In this document: positions 22,681 to 33,802 of the stretch, piece by piece
Layout of the letters: each line of letters opens with the position of its first letter
How positions within the stretch are numbered: the stretch's first letter is position 1
Source: Rhyacophila brunnea
Taxonomy: Eukaryota > Arthropoda > Insecta > Trichoptera > Rhyacophilidae
DNA length: 64,000 nt
Assembly: GCA_022495005.1 (NCBI GenBank)
Contig: JAGYXB010002040.1
Coordinates: 744,001 to 808,000 of the forward strand
Reading direction: 5' to 3'
Notes under the pieces: model-generated
Databases searched by the model: none
What the model was told of the DNA's origin: nothing
The model's input: the letters and a program-made list of their open reading frames with translations, nothing else
Program-made: the position numbers and the translations under genes

Positions 22681-23721
22681 AAGCTACAGAGATAATACAA
22701 TGCAAAAAAATGTATATACTGACGGTGTGACCTTTATATTGTGGCGCTGACACTGGACATACATATGCAGAAAATCCACTACCTACTAGTTTTGAGATAT
22801 TTGAGAAAATAGAAGATTGGATAAATAAAAAATCACAGTAAACTGCCAGCTTTCAAAAGTTATCGTAAATAATGGAATGAATTTCTTGCTAATGATGTAC
22901 AGTTTATTCGAAATTTACATTTCATTAATGAGTTATATAGTAATTTATGGGGTTGGATCATTATTGCTTAAATGTGTTTTTGGAATTTAAAATGTAAAAA
23001 GAATCCAATGAGAATTGGATCTTTTATGAATTTCTATTATGATTGGAAACATGCGTGAAAGATCCAATCCATAACCTACGTTTTGTTGTATGTAGTACCT
23101 ACCTAACAACAGAAATTCTCGATCATTTTTTTTAATATTATGTGAAAATTTTGTTTTGTTGTTATCCAACAATTTTTTTAACAAAATATTTTTAAATAAA
23201 ACAATTATTAAAATACAAAAAATCAGTGTGTGTCATTGGAATCAAGACCAATTATCACTGAACTCTTTTCGCAAAATGTGAAATTGATAACTTTACGGGC
23301 TTGTTCTTTTTTGCATATACGTATATGAGATATCCTCAATCGGATTATAGAATAAATTTAAAAAAGATCCAATGAGCTTTGGATCTTTCTGCATATATAC
23401 GTCCACATCATCATTACAACTTTCTATGAAACTAAATATTCCCCATTGATCTCATGTACTGACATATCTTTACATGTATAAAGTGCTTTCACGTATTGGC
23501 CACAATATAGTTTCACTATAATTTCAATAATTTGGCTATAAACCAGAAAATAAATGATCATATACTTGACTAAAATAATTAGTTGACAATTTTTTTTTTA
23601 AACCGTTTGAAGAAAAGTTCCCAAATGCAATGCCTTGTATGGAGAATGAGCCTAAATAACATAAATATATAAGTGAAGCTAACAAAATCGTCAATGTGAC
23701 TAATGAATATATCCAAAAGTC

Positions 23722-24276
23722 CAGGGCTTCGAACTGGAACTACTGAACCGAAAACCGGAAAACCGTTTTTGTCGGAATGAAAACCCGAACCGAATCGAAT
23801 AAAAATATCAGTTTTTTCGGTTTGGTGCATCCTCAAACACGCGCGTTAACGATTACAATTACGCCGCTAGTCGACGCTAGTCATTGACAGAAACACCAAT
23901 TCGACAAGCATAATACATTTATGGATATATTTCATTTTAAATAGTAATAGTGTCAAATTCAAGGAGCAAAGAAACCATCCACGATCATGTGACGCATCTT
24001 GACATAATTTTCATAATTTATAATACCTATAGTATTTTTAAAATACGTGGCTACGACCGTGCGGTGCACCATTGGTTTTAGAGCACGGCGCCGGATTATC
24101 ATACAAGTAGAATATAACTTTTTAATACAAATAAAAACATTTAAAAATTAATCACTCGGAGCTGAACCGAAAACCGTTATTTTTTTCGGAATAAAAACCG
24201 TAACCGGACCGATTTTTTTTACTGTATCCCGAACGAAAACCGAAACGAAACAAAATAACGATATTAGCGAGCCCTG
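23722..24276. mobile_element. TIR element with Cgg/aaccg-rich ends, copy 1
   Basis: Starts cagggcttcgaactggaact and ends gcgagccctg, so the ends are inverted for about 8-10 bp (cagggc). Both subterminal zones are runs of aaccggaacc/gaaccgaaaacc words. A second copy is at 46585-47155; they share tcaaacacgcgcgttaac and a ggctac..cc..gcggtg block. No transposase. The ends suit a hAT-like element, but no 8-bp duplication is visible. Confidence 0.6.
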
Positions 24277-24487
24277 ATATTAAACTACAAGTCATTTCGA
24301 TATGAATATATGTTTTTCTTTAATTAACAATTACACCATCCCATAATCGTCCTGGAATCGATAACAAATATTGTAATACAAATCTTAATATTATGAATCA
24401 GTCTAAGCACCTACACTCCAAACTCTATGAGGCTCTATTAGGCGCTTTTTTCAGACATGGGCGGCTGTACCCCTCACAGCTGAACTT

Positions 24488-24978
24488 ATTACAACGTTTT
24501 TATTAGGTCGTATTCTTATTTGTCCGGTGGTCGTTTATCCGGTACAAATCTTGCAATCGATTTACTTCGATTTACTTACTTCCCGACTAGCTAGTCATTT
24601 TAAACTTTTATAATATATCAGAACACGATGCCAATGCATTTTTAATACTTTTAGCCCTCTTTAAGTAGAATTGAATTCATTTTCAGTTAATTCTGTTTTG
24701 TATGAAAAATCATTTCGGAAGAAATCCGTAATCTAATCCACTATTATTGGTTGCTATGGGTCTGGGGTCCTAGCAACCAAATTATTAATATATATGTGCG
24801 TTACTATGGAAATCAATATGGAATGTCAATATGACATTTCAGTATTATTTCTGTCAAGTACATTTTTTTTTTGATCGTTTAAGCTAGTCAAGTTAAGTTT
24901 ATATGATCCAACAGAAAATTTAAAAACGTTGTAGGTATATAAAAAGTTCTTTTTATATTGTAATTATTTTTATTTGTT
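24488..24978. repeat. 490-bp segment, also present at 48771-49230
   Basis: Co-linear with 48771-49230 at high identity by eye: ttcttatttgtccggtggtc, tatatcagaacacgatgcca, ggtcctagcaac and gatcgtttaagctagtcaag all recur in order. It ends within about 14 bp of the acceptor of the second Gmap exon, so the polypyrimidine tract of that exon is at the edge of the repeat. No terminal repeats or coding frame allow a class to be given. Confidence 0.8.
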
Positions 24979-24991
24979 TCTTTCCTCACAG

Positions 24992-25054
24992 ATCACTACA
25001 TTACGCAGACAGAATGCAGAGTTCCAACAGAAAATAAGCTCTGCAGTATCGAAG
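24992..25054 (+). CDS. Gmap: GMAP-210/TRIP11-like golgin, second coding exon
   Basis: A 63-nt exon between acceptor tttcctcacag (ends 24991) and donor gtaaga (25055), phase 0 on both sides, so it joins 13879-14055 exactly. It encodes 21 residues, ITTLRRQNAEFQQKISSAVS plus Lys, a heptad-like helix that continues the coiled coil begun in exon 1 (human TRIP11 has charged Q/E/L-rich helix at the same place). The exon is short but has strong signals on both sides and no stop. Later exons, which should encode over a thousand residues of coiled coil and a GRAB domain, were not recognised downstream in the window. Confidence 0.65.
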
Positions 25055-27110
25055 GTAAGATGTTAATTTATTATTGTTAAAATTAAAGTCTTTTGACTCG
25101 AAAGATATTTATTACAAAAACTTTTATAAATTATTACACACGATAAGAGATTTTCTTACTATTTTATGTATATATAGAAAACGTACATACTGCTATTGTG
25201 TTATGCTTCTTATTTTATTATAGATGGCGTAGTTAAATTTATAGTATGTAATACATAATTCCAAAATATTAAAAAAAGTGGAATTGGTACTATAAATTTT
25301 GTGTTTTATTTTAATTAATACAGTGCATTTTTCACCATGAATTAATGTGACCAAAACAGAAAAAATCATGATCTACCTATCTACTTGCTATTTATTTTTA
25401 AACATTGGCTAGCATGATTATGCATAACTTTACTCACCTTCTAGGAATTGCAATCTTTATCTCTATCTGTAAAAATAAATATGAGAACTTTCATTTTTTC
25501 GATATTTTTTAAACAAAATCGATAATACAAAATTCATACAGCAATTTTCACATTTTCTTAAAAATTATTGAATTGGGAAATTAGAGGGATAATTTTCAGG
25601 GGTTAAGTATATGCTAAAATATATCGTGTTCTAAAATGCGCTCAACATTTTTTTATCATTAGTTTATATTTAGAATTTACCATTTTTTTTAAATCTTCTT
25701 GTTTATGGAAAATGCTCGTTCGTAATATAATAATAATAATAATAGAGTGGACGATGTTCGTTTGACGCCGATACTACTTGTGAATAACATTATTTTTCAG
25801 TGACAGTGAAGTATTGTCAATGCTAAATTATCTATAATTTATGGTTTCCCCTTTTTACGACGTCTTCCGACATATTGTTTCGAAGGTAAGTCCACGGCCA
25901 CACGACCGACAAGCTACAAGAGTATTAGCTATCGTTACTGTTTCCTCGTTGATAATGGCGGCGTGGATGATAGCGCGGTCAACCAACCCTGGCTCCGCTC
26001 GGCTTCTCTGGGAACCGGTGCCATACCGGGCCCTTCCTTCCTACACAGCTAGCTACTGCAAACCACTCCGCCTAAGAAAACTACACGCTCACGCATTAAT
26101 CTCCATCTATAACCTATATAACACAAATAATCGATCGCATAACATTTTTAAATTGTTTAAAATGTCATATTTTATATTACTCTTTGCTTAAAATTAAATA
26201 AATTCAGTTTAATGTTGCCAATTTAGATGGGATTTTTAATCGTCATCGGAATTGTTGTTTGAATGAGAGTGTATCGTGGTAAACCGGCGCACCCGGCGCG
26301 CCTTGCCCCGCGAGATAAGGGTCTCTCTTATCGCGCACAACTTTGTATTTTTGTAGTGAGTGCATGGGGGCTACGAAGCACCACGCGCTTTGTCGAATCT
26401 GGTGGCCTGTCCAATCGCCGGGCCACATAATTATGCATTTTTTAATCATTTTGCTTCAATTTTATTATAATATCTTCGAACGTTTTTGAAAATCGTTTTG
26501 CCTTTCAGCTATGCTTAATCGTCGTTATCATTTGTGGAGCAACAACCCGAGGTTGGCCCTACGTCCCCATTTCGATATATCCTCTTCCAATTCAAAGTAA
26601 CGATCCATGCCATCCAATCATGTAGTACTTATTCACGTCAAAAACCTTCCGGGCTTGTCGATCCAAACCTTACCGGGGATCCGACACAGTTTACAAAATT
26701 GGATTTTTTATCCAACTGGAGATTCTAGTCGGATGCATTTGGAATCAAATAAGACCTGCGTCGACTCGCTGCAACTGTAGTACTGTGTATCTGAGCTTTT
26801 ACTCGGAAAACTTTGATGCACTAAATTATGTTGGTTCACCTAAATTCCTCGTAGACTTCGTAGTTCTGCGGCATCATGGGCTGATTTAATTCTCCTCGCT
26901 ATTACCTTCTCGCACCACCAAAATATAAGTATGTACATATTATGTTTAACAATATAATTTAGGTAACTACCTATACCTAATAGCAATTGACAGAACTTTA
27001 TATAATTATTTATTTTGTCATATTTTGAAATCCTATAAATTTAATTTAATTTATTTATATTTAACACCCTTCTATAATATTAATGAAAAAATTATCTGCG
27101 AAAAGCTGTT
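25055..27110. other. Intron or intergenic, with two GC-rich islands of unknown nature
   Basis: AT-rich background. Island one (about 25880-26110) holds a 116-codon frame (25841-26191 plus) with a tcgaaggtaagtcc donor-like site; island two (26243-26450) has a minus-strand frame with the segment KRDPYLAGQGAPGAPVYHD. Neither resembles a family I know. Their base composition differs from the surroundings and they are probably insertions. No further Gmap exon was recognised. Confidence 0.35.
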
Positions 27111-27113
27111 GTC

Positions 27114-27260
27114 AACTCTCGTGCCCTCGTAGTCCGCAAGGTGCGGGCTTTTCATCCGGGGACTCCGGGTTCGACCGGTGGGTGTTTGTTACTTTTTTGA
27201 TCTCACTTATATTACTTATTACACTATTAGCATTGGACCTCATCGCGTGATGTAGTGTCG
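27114..27260 (+). mobile_element. SINE-2 copy with B box
   Basis: The tRNA-like head ctctcgtgccctcgtagtcc, B-box-like ccgggttcgaccggtgggtg and a body ending near gtgatgtagtgtcgc match the order at 58268-58410. The head is GC-rich in an AT-rich surrounding. Confidence 0.6.
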
Positions 27261-27474
27261 CTAAGAATATTATAATGTATATAAGTATATGAAATTAAAT
27301 ATTTTAATTTATATAAAATACAATCCAATTATATGTATATTAATGTTATGTCTATTTATTCGTGGTTTCTTAAAAAAAAAAGATTATAGATAGTGTATGT
27401 AGGTAGGTCCTTAATGTTTATTATTTTTGCTTAAAATCATTATATATTTTTTAATGGTGGGGTTGTTCGTAGCT

Positions 27475-27896
27475 CATGGCCTCCACAAGGGAGGGGTTGG
27501 TAGGGCTCTAGCTTGGGGGCCCGGTTTCAAGGAGGGCCCTGCGTGGCGGTTCGACAAGATAAATGAGTTTAATGCACATTCCAAATTTGCTGTAATAGTA
27601 AGAAAAGGTGACTGCGGCGCTATTTTTCTTCAGGGATATTAATGTTTTCAAATATGAGGCTGTGCAATGCAATTTTTGATTGTTTGGTATTGATGTGTGT
27701 GTGTCGAAAACTCCATAATACAAGTAGATAGATGTATTAAATTAATTAATTTAAATAATTAATTAAATTAATTTTACCTCGAACACTATTTGGAAAACAC
27801 AACTGTTGAGTGTCACACTACCTTTAACCTGAGCGATAGGTAGGGGGGCCATAAAAGATTCTGGCCTGGGGCCCGCTTCAGGACGTGGGGGCCATG
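27475..27896 (-). mobile_element. hAT-type MITE, family A copy 2
   Basis: A 422-bp copy in reverse orientation, ends catggcctccaca and gtgggggccatg, with a perfect 8-bp duplication tcgtagct at 27467-27474 and 27897-27904. It retains the subterminal cccgcttca / gcccgg segments. Its frames (27427-27642 and 27508-27723) are chance. Confidence 0.9.
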
Positions 27897-28561
27897 TCGT
27901 AGCTTATGTAGTTCAGTTTAATGTCACGTGTAGCCAGTTTCTCTGTCAGTATTAAGCGTATTTGTGCAATCTTGCATTTCTCCATTTTAATATAAGTAAA
28001 TGATAATTGTATTATTATAGCAATTATCTATGGCCCGCTGATTTTATACTTAGTCCTTTCCGTGTAGCGATAACGCTTCTATTAATGGCGGCAAAACAAA
28101 CCGGAAATTGTGGTAAACCGGAATTTGACTTTTTGAAACCCGCGTTACAGAATTACTTCAAGATTACTAATTATTTTACCCACTGAAGTAACGTGAGAGA
28201 ATTGTTGATATCAACGAATTGTTATCGTTCTAATATTGTTTAGTTTCGCGTTTTACGACTAATGCATGCTGTAGTTTCCGTCATATTAGCTGTAAGTACG
28301 CGCTCCTTGTTATCGTTTAACAATACACCAACGACTAGCTAGATTACAATGCCTTCTCGGGTATCATTTATCAAGTAATACATTTCTTTATTAAAACAGC
28401 CATGCATGACAAATAATAATTATTTTTTTATATTATTAGAGCAAATTTGTGATGTGTGTGTTTATCTCACTTATCTGGCCGGGACCCCAGTCTTTTTTTG
28501 CCCCAGGTATTTACAAAAATGTTTACACCAATCATATCGCCCATCATCGGACTATTCCATC

Positions 28562-28952
28562 CATGGCCCCCACAAGGGGGGGCTGACAGGGCTGTAGCCT
28601 AGGGGCCCGGGCTCAGGAAGGGAAGGGCCCGGCGTGACGAGTCGACCGATAAATGAGATAAACACAGACCACAAATTTGCTCTAATAGTAAAAAAAGTCG
28701 CCTGCAGCGCTATTTTAGTTCAATAATTATTAATAATTTAATGATTGTACGATGCAATTTTTAACTGTGTGGCGATACTCGACAACTCCATAATTCAAAT
28801 GGATGTACATATTAAAAATACAAAAAATCCCTAAAAGTACACCATGGAAAACGCTAGTGTAGCGCGTCACACTGCCTTCACCCTTAGCGATAGGTAGGGG
28901 GGGCCGCCAAACATCCTCGCCTGGGGACCCGCTTCAGAATGTGGTGGCCATG
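28562..28952 (-). mobile_element. hAT-type MITE, family A copy 3
   Basis: A 391-bp reverse copy with perfect 8-bp duplication attccatc at 28554-28561 and 28953-28960. It starts catggcccccacaagggggg and ends gtggtggccatg. It lies 665 bp from copy 2, in the same orientation. Confidence 0.9.
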
Positions 28953-29333
28953 ATTCCATCGTATCATTTGACTATAAAATCATCCAGAATTATGGTAAAA
29001 ATACTATGACGTATTCTATGCGTTTAGTATGAAACGTCAAAAATAACACTGATGACGGATACCTCACCGAGATGTCATTTATTGCGACGTTAGCGATAAC
29101 GCACTACCCAAACGCGACATCATACACCTCGCCCGAAGCCAACACGATTTCGAACGAAGGATGAAACACGGGTACCAACTCAAAGATTCGCCTTATAGAT
29201 AACCATTTTTCACCCATAATACATCCGTACCTCATTGGGGGTATTCTATAAAATATAACGTAATGTTGTTATTAGATGTTATGGAATTACGTAGTTGGAA
29301 TAGATCTGCAATCTCATGAATACAGTATGTACC

Positions 29334-29600
29334 AGGGAACACAGAATTAATGGGAACTGAAATACCTAACCGATGTGGAGTAACAGGGAACCGATCTCGA
29401 AGAATATGGGATAAATTTAAACACGTGTCAATAATACGTCATTTTAAGCATGTCCTTAGTTCTGGCAACTGCTCTCGGCTTATGCACTGACACTCGTTCA
29501 ACATTGGTGTATTTGAAGGTTGCAACACGCACTATTGCATGCCTATAATGTGTGTTTCATTTTCGTAGGACTCTCACACATTCAAAACCCTGGTACAAAA
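29334..29600 (+). repeat. Repeat family E copy
   Basis: Starts ccagggaacacagaattaat and ends with attcaaaaccctgg, so the ends are inverted for about 6-9 bp (gtaccaggg / ccctggtac). The interior follows the order of 15945-16160. The end words suggest a TIR element, but the target duplication is unclear. Confidence 0.7.
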
Positions 29601-29999
29601 TGTAACTTAATTCTATTTATTAATCTGTTATGTGGTATGTCTTGACCTACGTAAATACGTGATATTATATTCATAAATTTTAGCGGCCTTCCATTAGGTA
29701 CGCCTAAATCCGGTCGGCAGAACCGGCATTTTGGCTTGGATAACATGAATGTATATTAAAGATATACCAACATAATCGTCCGCTGTTCCATTAAACTAAG
29801 CTCATCACAGTATAAAAATACTGAACGAGATATGTGCAAATTGTTAGCAATTAGCGTCCTCACTCAGCGGACAATTTATACCGGTGCATCGATAGTCGTC
29901 CGAATGCTATTTATCTAACAAAAGAATAAAATATTATTCCTTGGAGACGGAGCCTAAATGTTTTAAAATGAAGGGAAATATGTTACGAAATCTAAGAAC

Positions 30000-30177
30000 T
30001 TGTCCAGATGACGCGTGTCACGCCGCGATACATCGCAAGTGCATGTGTACGGCTCAATGACGTCATCTGTAGCTCGACCGCGCGCGAGAAGTGATACGCG
30101 GCGATTACATGTGGACGGTTCAATGAGAACACATGTACCTGGAATGCGCGCGAGTCAAATCGCGCCATCTAGACAAG
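30000..30177. mobile_element. Short TIR element, 178 bp
   Basis: The left end cttgtccagatgacgcg is mirrored by the right end (cgcgccatctagacaag) with two differences. Inside are two related GC-rich blocks carrying acatgtg(t/g)acgg(c/t)tcaatga. The frame at 30015-30233 is chance. Confidence 0.6.
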
Positions 30178-30459
30178 GCCTTACGATTAAATTAATTGCA
30201 GTTTGTTTTGTATGGCAGATTCATTTGACATGATGGCACCCCTGTGCATTGAGATTTGTTTGTCATGACTGCACTGAAAGAAGATCGCCTTGCGTTTATA
30301 TTACAAGCGTATAATATTGTTTTATAAAATGAAGCATAATTATTTGAATTATGTAGATAACAAAAAAACGTCCAGTACAACGAAGCGTTATAGCAGCTGG
30401 CCATCTTTTAGTTTTAGTGCACCGAATGCATATTCTACCGTGTCTTGAAATTTGTACGA

Positions 30460-30830
30460 ATGCAGTTCGCCGTATCACACTTCACCGTGAAATGTTGTAT
30501 CGGAAATATATGGTCGTATATTAAAGACCGTCCAACCTCTTTGGGTCGTATAGTACTGAGATAAAATTCATGTCTAAATAAAACACGGTTTTTGTCGGTT
30601 TACAGGAAGCCAGCGGCAAACAAATTTTGAAAATGGCCGATATACCTACCTACTGGATTATTTATTAGGTTTGGTTAGGATCTAATAAAATTTGAACATT
30701 ATTGTCTGCAATACTACGGTCATCTCTTTCCGATAAGAAAGCTCACGGCGAACTGTGCTACGGTGAAATGTAATACGTACAATTTACGTGTAACCGGTTA
30801 TTCTACAACCAACATTTCATGGCTGATGTG
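30460..30830. repeat. Dispersed repeat, part of a family shared with 1-240 and 40400-40770
   Basis: 30466-30545 is the inverse of bases 1-80. 30700-30800 (gatctctttccgataagaaa region) is the inverse of 40400-40510, and gtttacaggaagcca is shared with 40635. The pieces occur in different orders, so several overlapping repeats or rearranged copies are present. Confidence 0.55.
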
Positions 30831-31254
30831 TGTAGTGTAAAGCTAGGTACATTCTTAAATAGGTATTGTGTATTATTAATTGAATAAAAAATATCTTAGG
30901 AAATTATAATCGATGTGATGCATTTTGTGGTGACTTTGCGATGATATATTTTTCCACACGACCAACAAGTAGGTAGAACGGTGTCAGATTTTTATGGCAG
31001 TGCAGGCAACTCGACAGAATAATCTGTCCTTCCTTTACTAACATAGGTACCTTTTCTAGCTCCGGACGAATACGGGGGAATCGTGGTAGTGAAGGGTAGA
31101 AAATGTTTTTGTGAAGGAAGGATGAAAACTTACTAATATTTTGGAAAAATGATTTATTCGAATTTATTACAAATTGGTACAGTACAATGTTGTCACTGGT
31201 TAAATTAAATTGTACACAGCGCACGTCTCAGTACGTAGTATTTATTTCCAGAGC

Positions 31255-31715
31255 ATCACATTAGTGAAACGGCAAATAATTTTCAACAATAGGTGGGACA
31301 TAATTTCGCGCTCGTTGCCAATCGGAGAGCGATAGTCGAGCTGTGAGCACGTCAATTTGTTTTGTGATGGCGTCGGAGGAAAATATTCTTAAATCGTGTA
31401 AAGATGACTAAAAACGTTACGCATTTACTCGAAAAAGAAAACATGTCAATGAATATATTATTATCGTTGCTAATATAACAATAGACATAACATTAAATGG
31501 ACGCATGTTGAATTTGTATGACAAACTATGTTTTGTTCGTCACGCATAGAGTTGGGTATTTCCCGAGAAAATCTCAATTCTTGAGATTCGGGATGGAAAA
31601 TCTCGAAAATTTCTCGAGAATTCCCGTCGGGACATTCCCGAAACCCAACTCTAGTCACGCGTCGTTTGCACAATCTGCGCGTCGCGTAGTCACGATCTTT
31701 TTAGACCATGCCTCA
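31255..31715 (-). repeat. Repeat family F copy, interrupted
   Basis: Reverse-complement copy of 16520-16870, split by the small element at 31547-31653. The matching flanks on either side are taaaaacgtt..., tatgacaaa and the later ttgtgcaaacgacgcgtga on the opposite strand. Confidence 0.75.
31547..31653. mobile_element. 107-bp hAT-like mini-element
   Basis: Perfect ends tagagttggg / cccaactcta, which fit the hAT end pattern, flanked by the 8-bp duplication gtcacgca (31539-31546) and gtcacgcg (31654-31661), 7 of 8. It interrupts repeat family F, so the empty site is known from the copy at 16520-16870. The interior is a run of ctcgag/cccgag words with internal symmetry. Confidence 0.8.
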
Positions 31716-32159
31716 GCTGAAGTATAGTCTGAGGAAAGTATTCAAATATTTATAACGCGTCCTAATCTTACAGCAGAAAATCAAATACTGAATATGAAAA
31801 TAATTTTCTTCGTTTGTTTATGCCGTTTAGGGCGTTTAGGCCTTAGAGAGGAATACACTCCATTGATTTGGTCACATGTGACCGCTGTACTAAAGGTTTT
31901 TGTCGCATTCCCATATCAGTGCGTGGTTAATTGAGTTTACGGCTGAACGCGAGGAATGTATTCCAAGAGCAAGCGGTTTGCCTGCCGTCACAAAAGTAGC
32001 TGGTATTAGTACCTATTACAGATGGCATCACTATCGACAGTATCAAACGCGATCGTTTTATCGATCGCACTATTTTGAAATATTATTTATGTCTGTGAAA
32101 CGTACCTATTTCGTACTCACTTAACTGATGGTAAAGTACTGTTACCTACCTACGTTGAT

Positions 32160-32560
32160 AAGGACTAGGGTTATTCTGAAAATTTGTAGCCGTATCAACG
32201 CTTCATCATATTCCAACCGCCAAACTTAAGAAGCGTAGTCCAGACCAATGTCTACACATCTGCCCGCAAATGAATTATACAATTGTGTTTAAACTTTTGC
32301 CGCCACACAAATGCTCGTGTACAAACATTTTTTTAGAACTCAATTCCTGGAAATATTATTAACAAATTAAATGTGATTCGGACAGTCCACGTCGTACAAA
32401 TTTTCGCACTTTAGTCAAAACAAGATTTCACAAAACTACACGCCGCTACTTCCGATGAAACAGTAAAAAAATCTCGCAAATATGGCCACCACTCGTTTGT
32501 TAATGCATGTGCGCATGTTTTCCGTCAACAGCCAGATACAAAACAAAATGTTTGTTAACA
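32160..32560. repeat. Repeat family G copy
   Basis: Shares with 40150-40390 a co-linear series: gtccagac, aacttttgc, cagtccac with tcgtac, cacgccgctac and aatatggccac. A third, weaker copy is at 45665-45850. Class unknown. Confidence 0.6.
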
Positions 32561-32863
32561 GTTTATGAAGGTCTAAAATGAAGAATTTAGAATATAGTGA
32601 ATATATAGGGTGGACGACCCTTGTAATCCAATGCGTAAGCCACTGGTTTATCATACCTGGGGTTCCGGACTCGATCTCGGTGAGTTCACGATATATGTAT
32701 GTGATTTTCTTATGCCTGGGTGTTTCTGTGATTGTTTCACTACTATTATGTACTTACTTCAACATTACTTTAATCGGAACTTCGTGTCATGTTGTACGTA
32801 TTGTTATTTTTTTTGTAAGTTGAATAATCGGTTAATATCAGAAAGAAAGGTATGTGTGATGCC

Positions 32864-33226
32864 CATGGCCCCCACATCCTGAAACGGGCCCCCAGGCTAG
32901 GATCTTTGGCGCCCCCCCCGACCCATCGCTAAGGATAAAGGCAGTGTGACGCTCTACAGTAGCGTCTTCCAAATCGTGTAGGTACGCGGTAAAATTAATG
33001 TGTATATTTAATGATTTTTTTTGTATATTTTAATATCCATTTGAATTATGGAGTTGTACCGTACAACCACATAATTTTATATAATAATGTTATAGGAAGT
33101 AAAATAACGCCGCAGGCGACTTTTTTTTACTATTAATGCACATTTGTGATGTCTCACTTATCTGGTCACTCGCCTCGCTGGGCCCTCAGGCTAGAGCCCT
33201 GTCAGCCCCCCTTTGTGGTGGCCATG
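32864..33226 (+). mobile_element. hAT-type MITE, family A copy 4
   Basis: A 363-bp copy, same orientation as copy 1, with perfect 8-bp duplication gtgatgcc at 32856-32863 and 33227-33234. Starts catggcccccacatcctgaa, ends tttgtggtggccatg. The frames overlapping its left end are chance. Confidence 0.9.
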
Positions 33227-33800
33227 GTGATGCCCTAACGTTGCTCACCATACGAGTCACCATTGATCACATAAAATTTTACCTACGTATTTTTTTTTTG
33301 CAAGTGCTTAACCACAGATAGGTATCTCATGAAAGTAAGCATCATTACTTTAGAATGAAAACGTTTTTTTTTTTGTTAATATTCGTATGGTGAGAAAATG
33401 TAAGACAACATAATCACAGAAGTGTTTTTCCTACAAAGTTTACTGACTTAGATTCTTTACCATAACCATTTACCATGTTCCAAATTATTTACCAATGACT
33501 CGTTATATGTTATAATATTACATTGTATCAGAATACACGTTGTGCCTGTAAAAATTGGGAATGATGCGCGTGTTCTCCTACATAATCCACTTTATCTATA
33601 TGGCCAATATTTACTTTAGTCATATCTCTAGTCAGATAAGCTATTTTATTGGCTAAACACAATATTGTACTATTTAGGTATACCTAACCAACGTACACAG
33701 ACTCGTACAGGGAAACATTTATACAAATACCAATGCATTTTTTTCTAATGCTATAATTTTATTTGAGGTTTTGGAAATGAGTCACTTAACACAGAGTTAA
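33227..33800. other. Spacer, nothing recognised
   Basis: AT-rich sequence between the MITE copy and the next TIR element. No open frame, RNA gene or repeat end was seen. Confidence 0.35.
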
Positions 33801-33802
33801 CG

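Larger units (their letters stand above)
14056..24991 (+). other. Intron 1 of the Gmap gene (10.9 kb)
   Basis: Runs from donor gtaacc to acceptor cctcacag. It holds a pogo-like element, several TIR elements, a LINE insertion, two SINEs and a 490-bp segment duplicated elsewhere. The parts not listed separately (14056-14700, 15220-15940, 17781-19750, 19913-20910, 21066-21635, 22681-23720) show no convincing genes or repeats. Two small hairpins at 22998-23077 and 23367-23389 carry the word gatccaatgag with its inverse. Confidence 0.6.
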
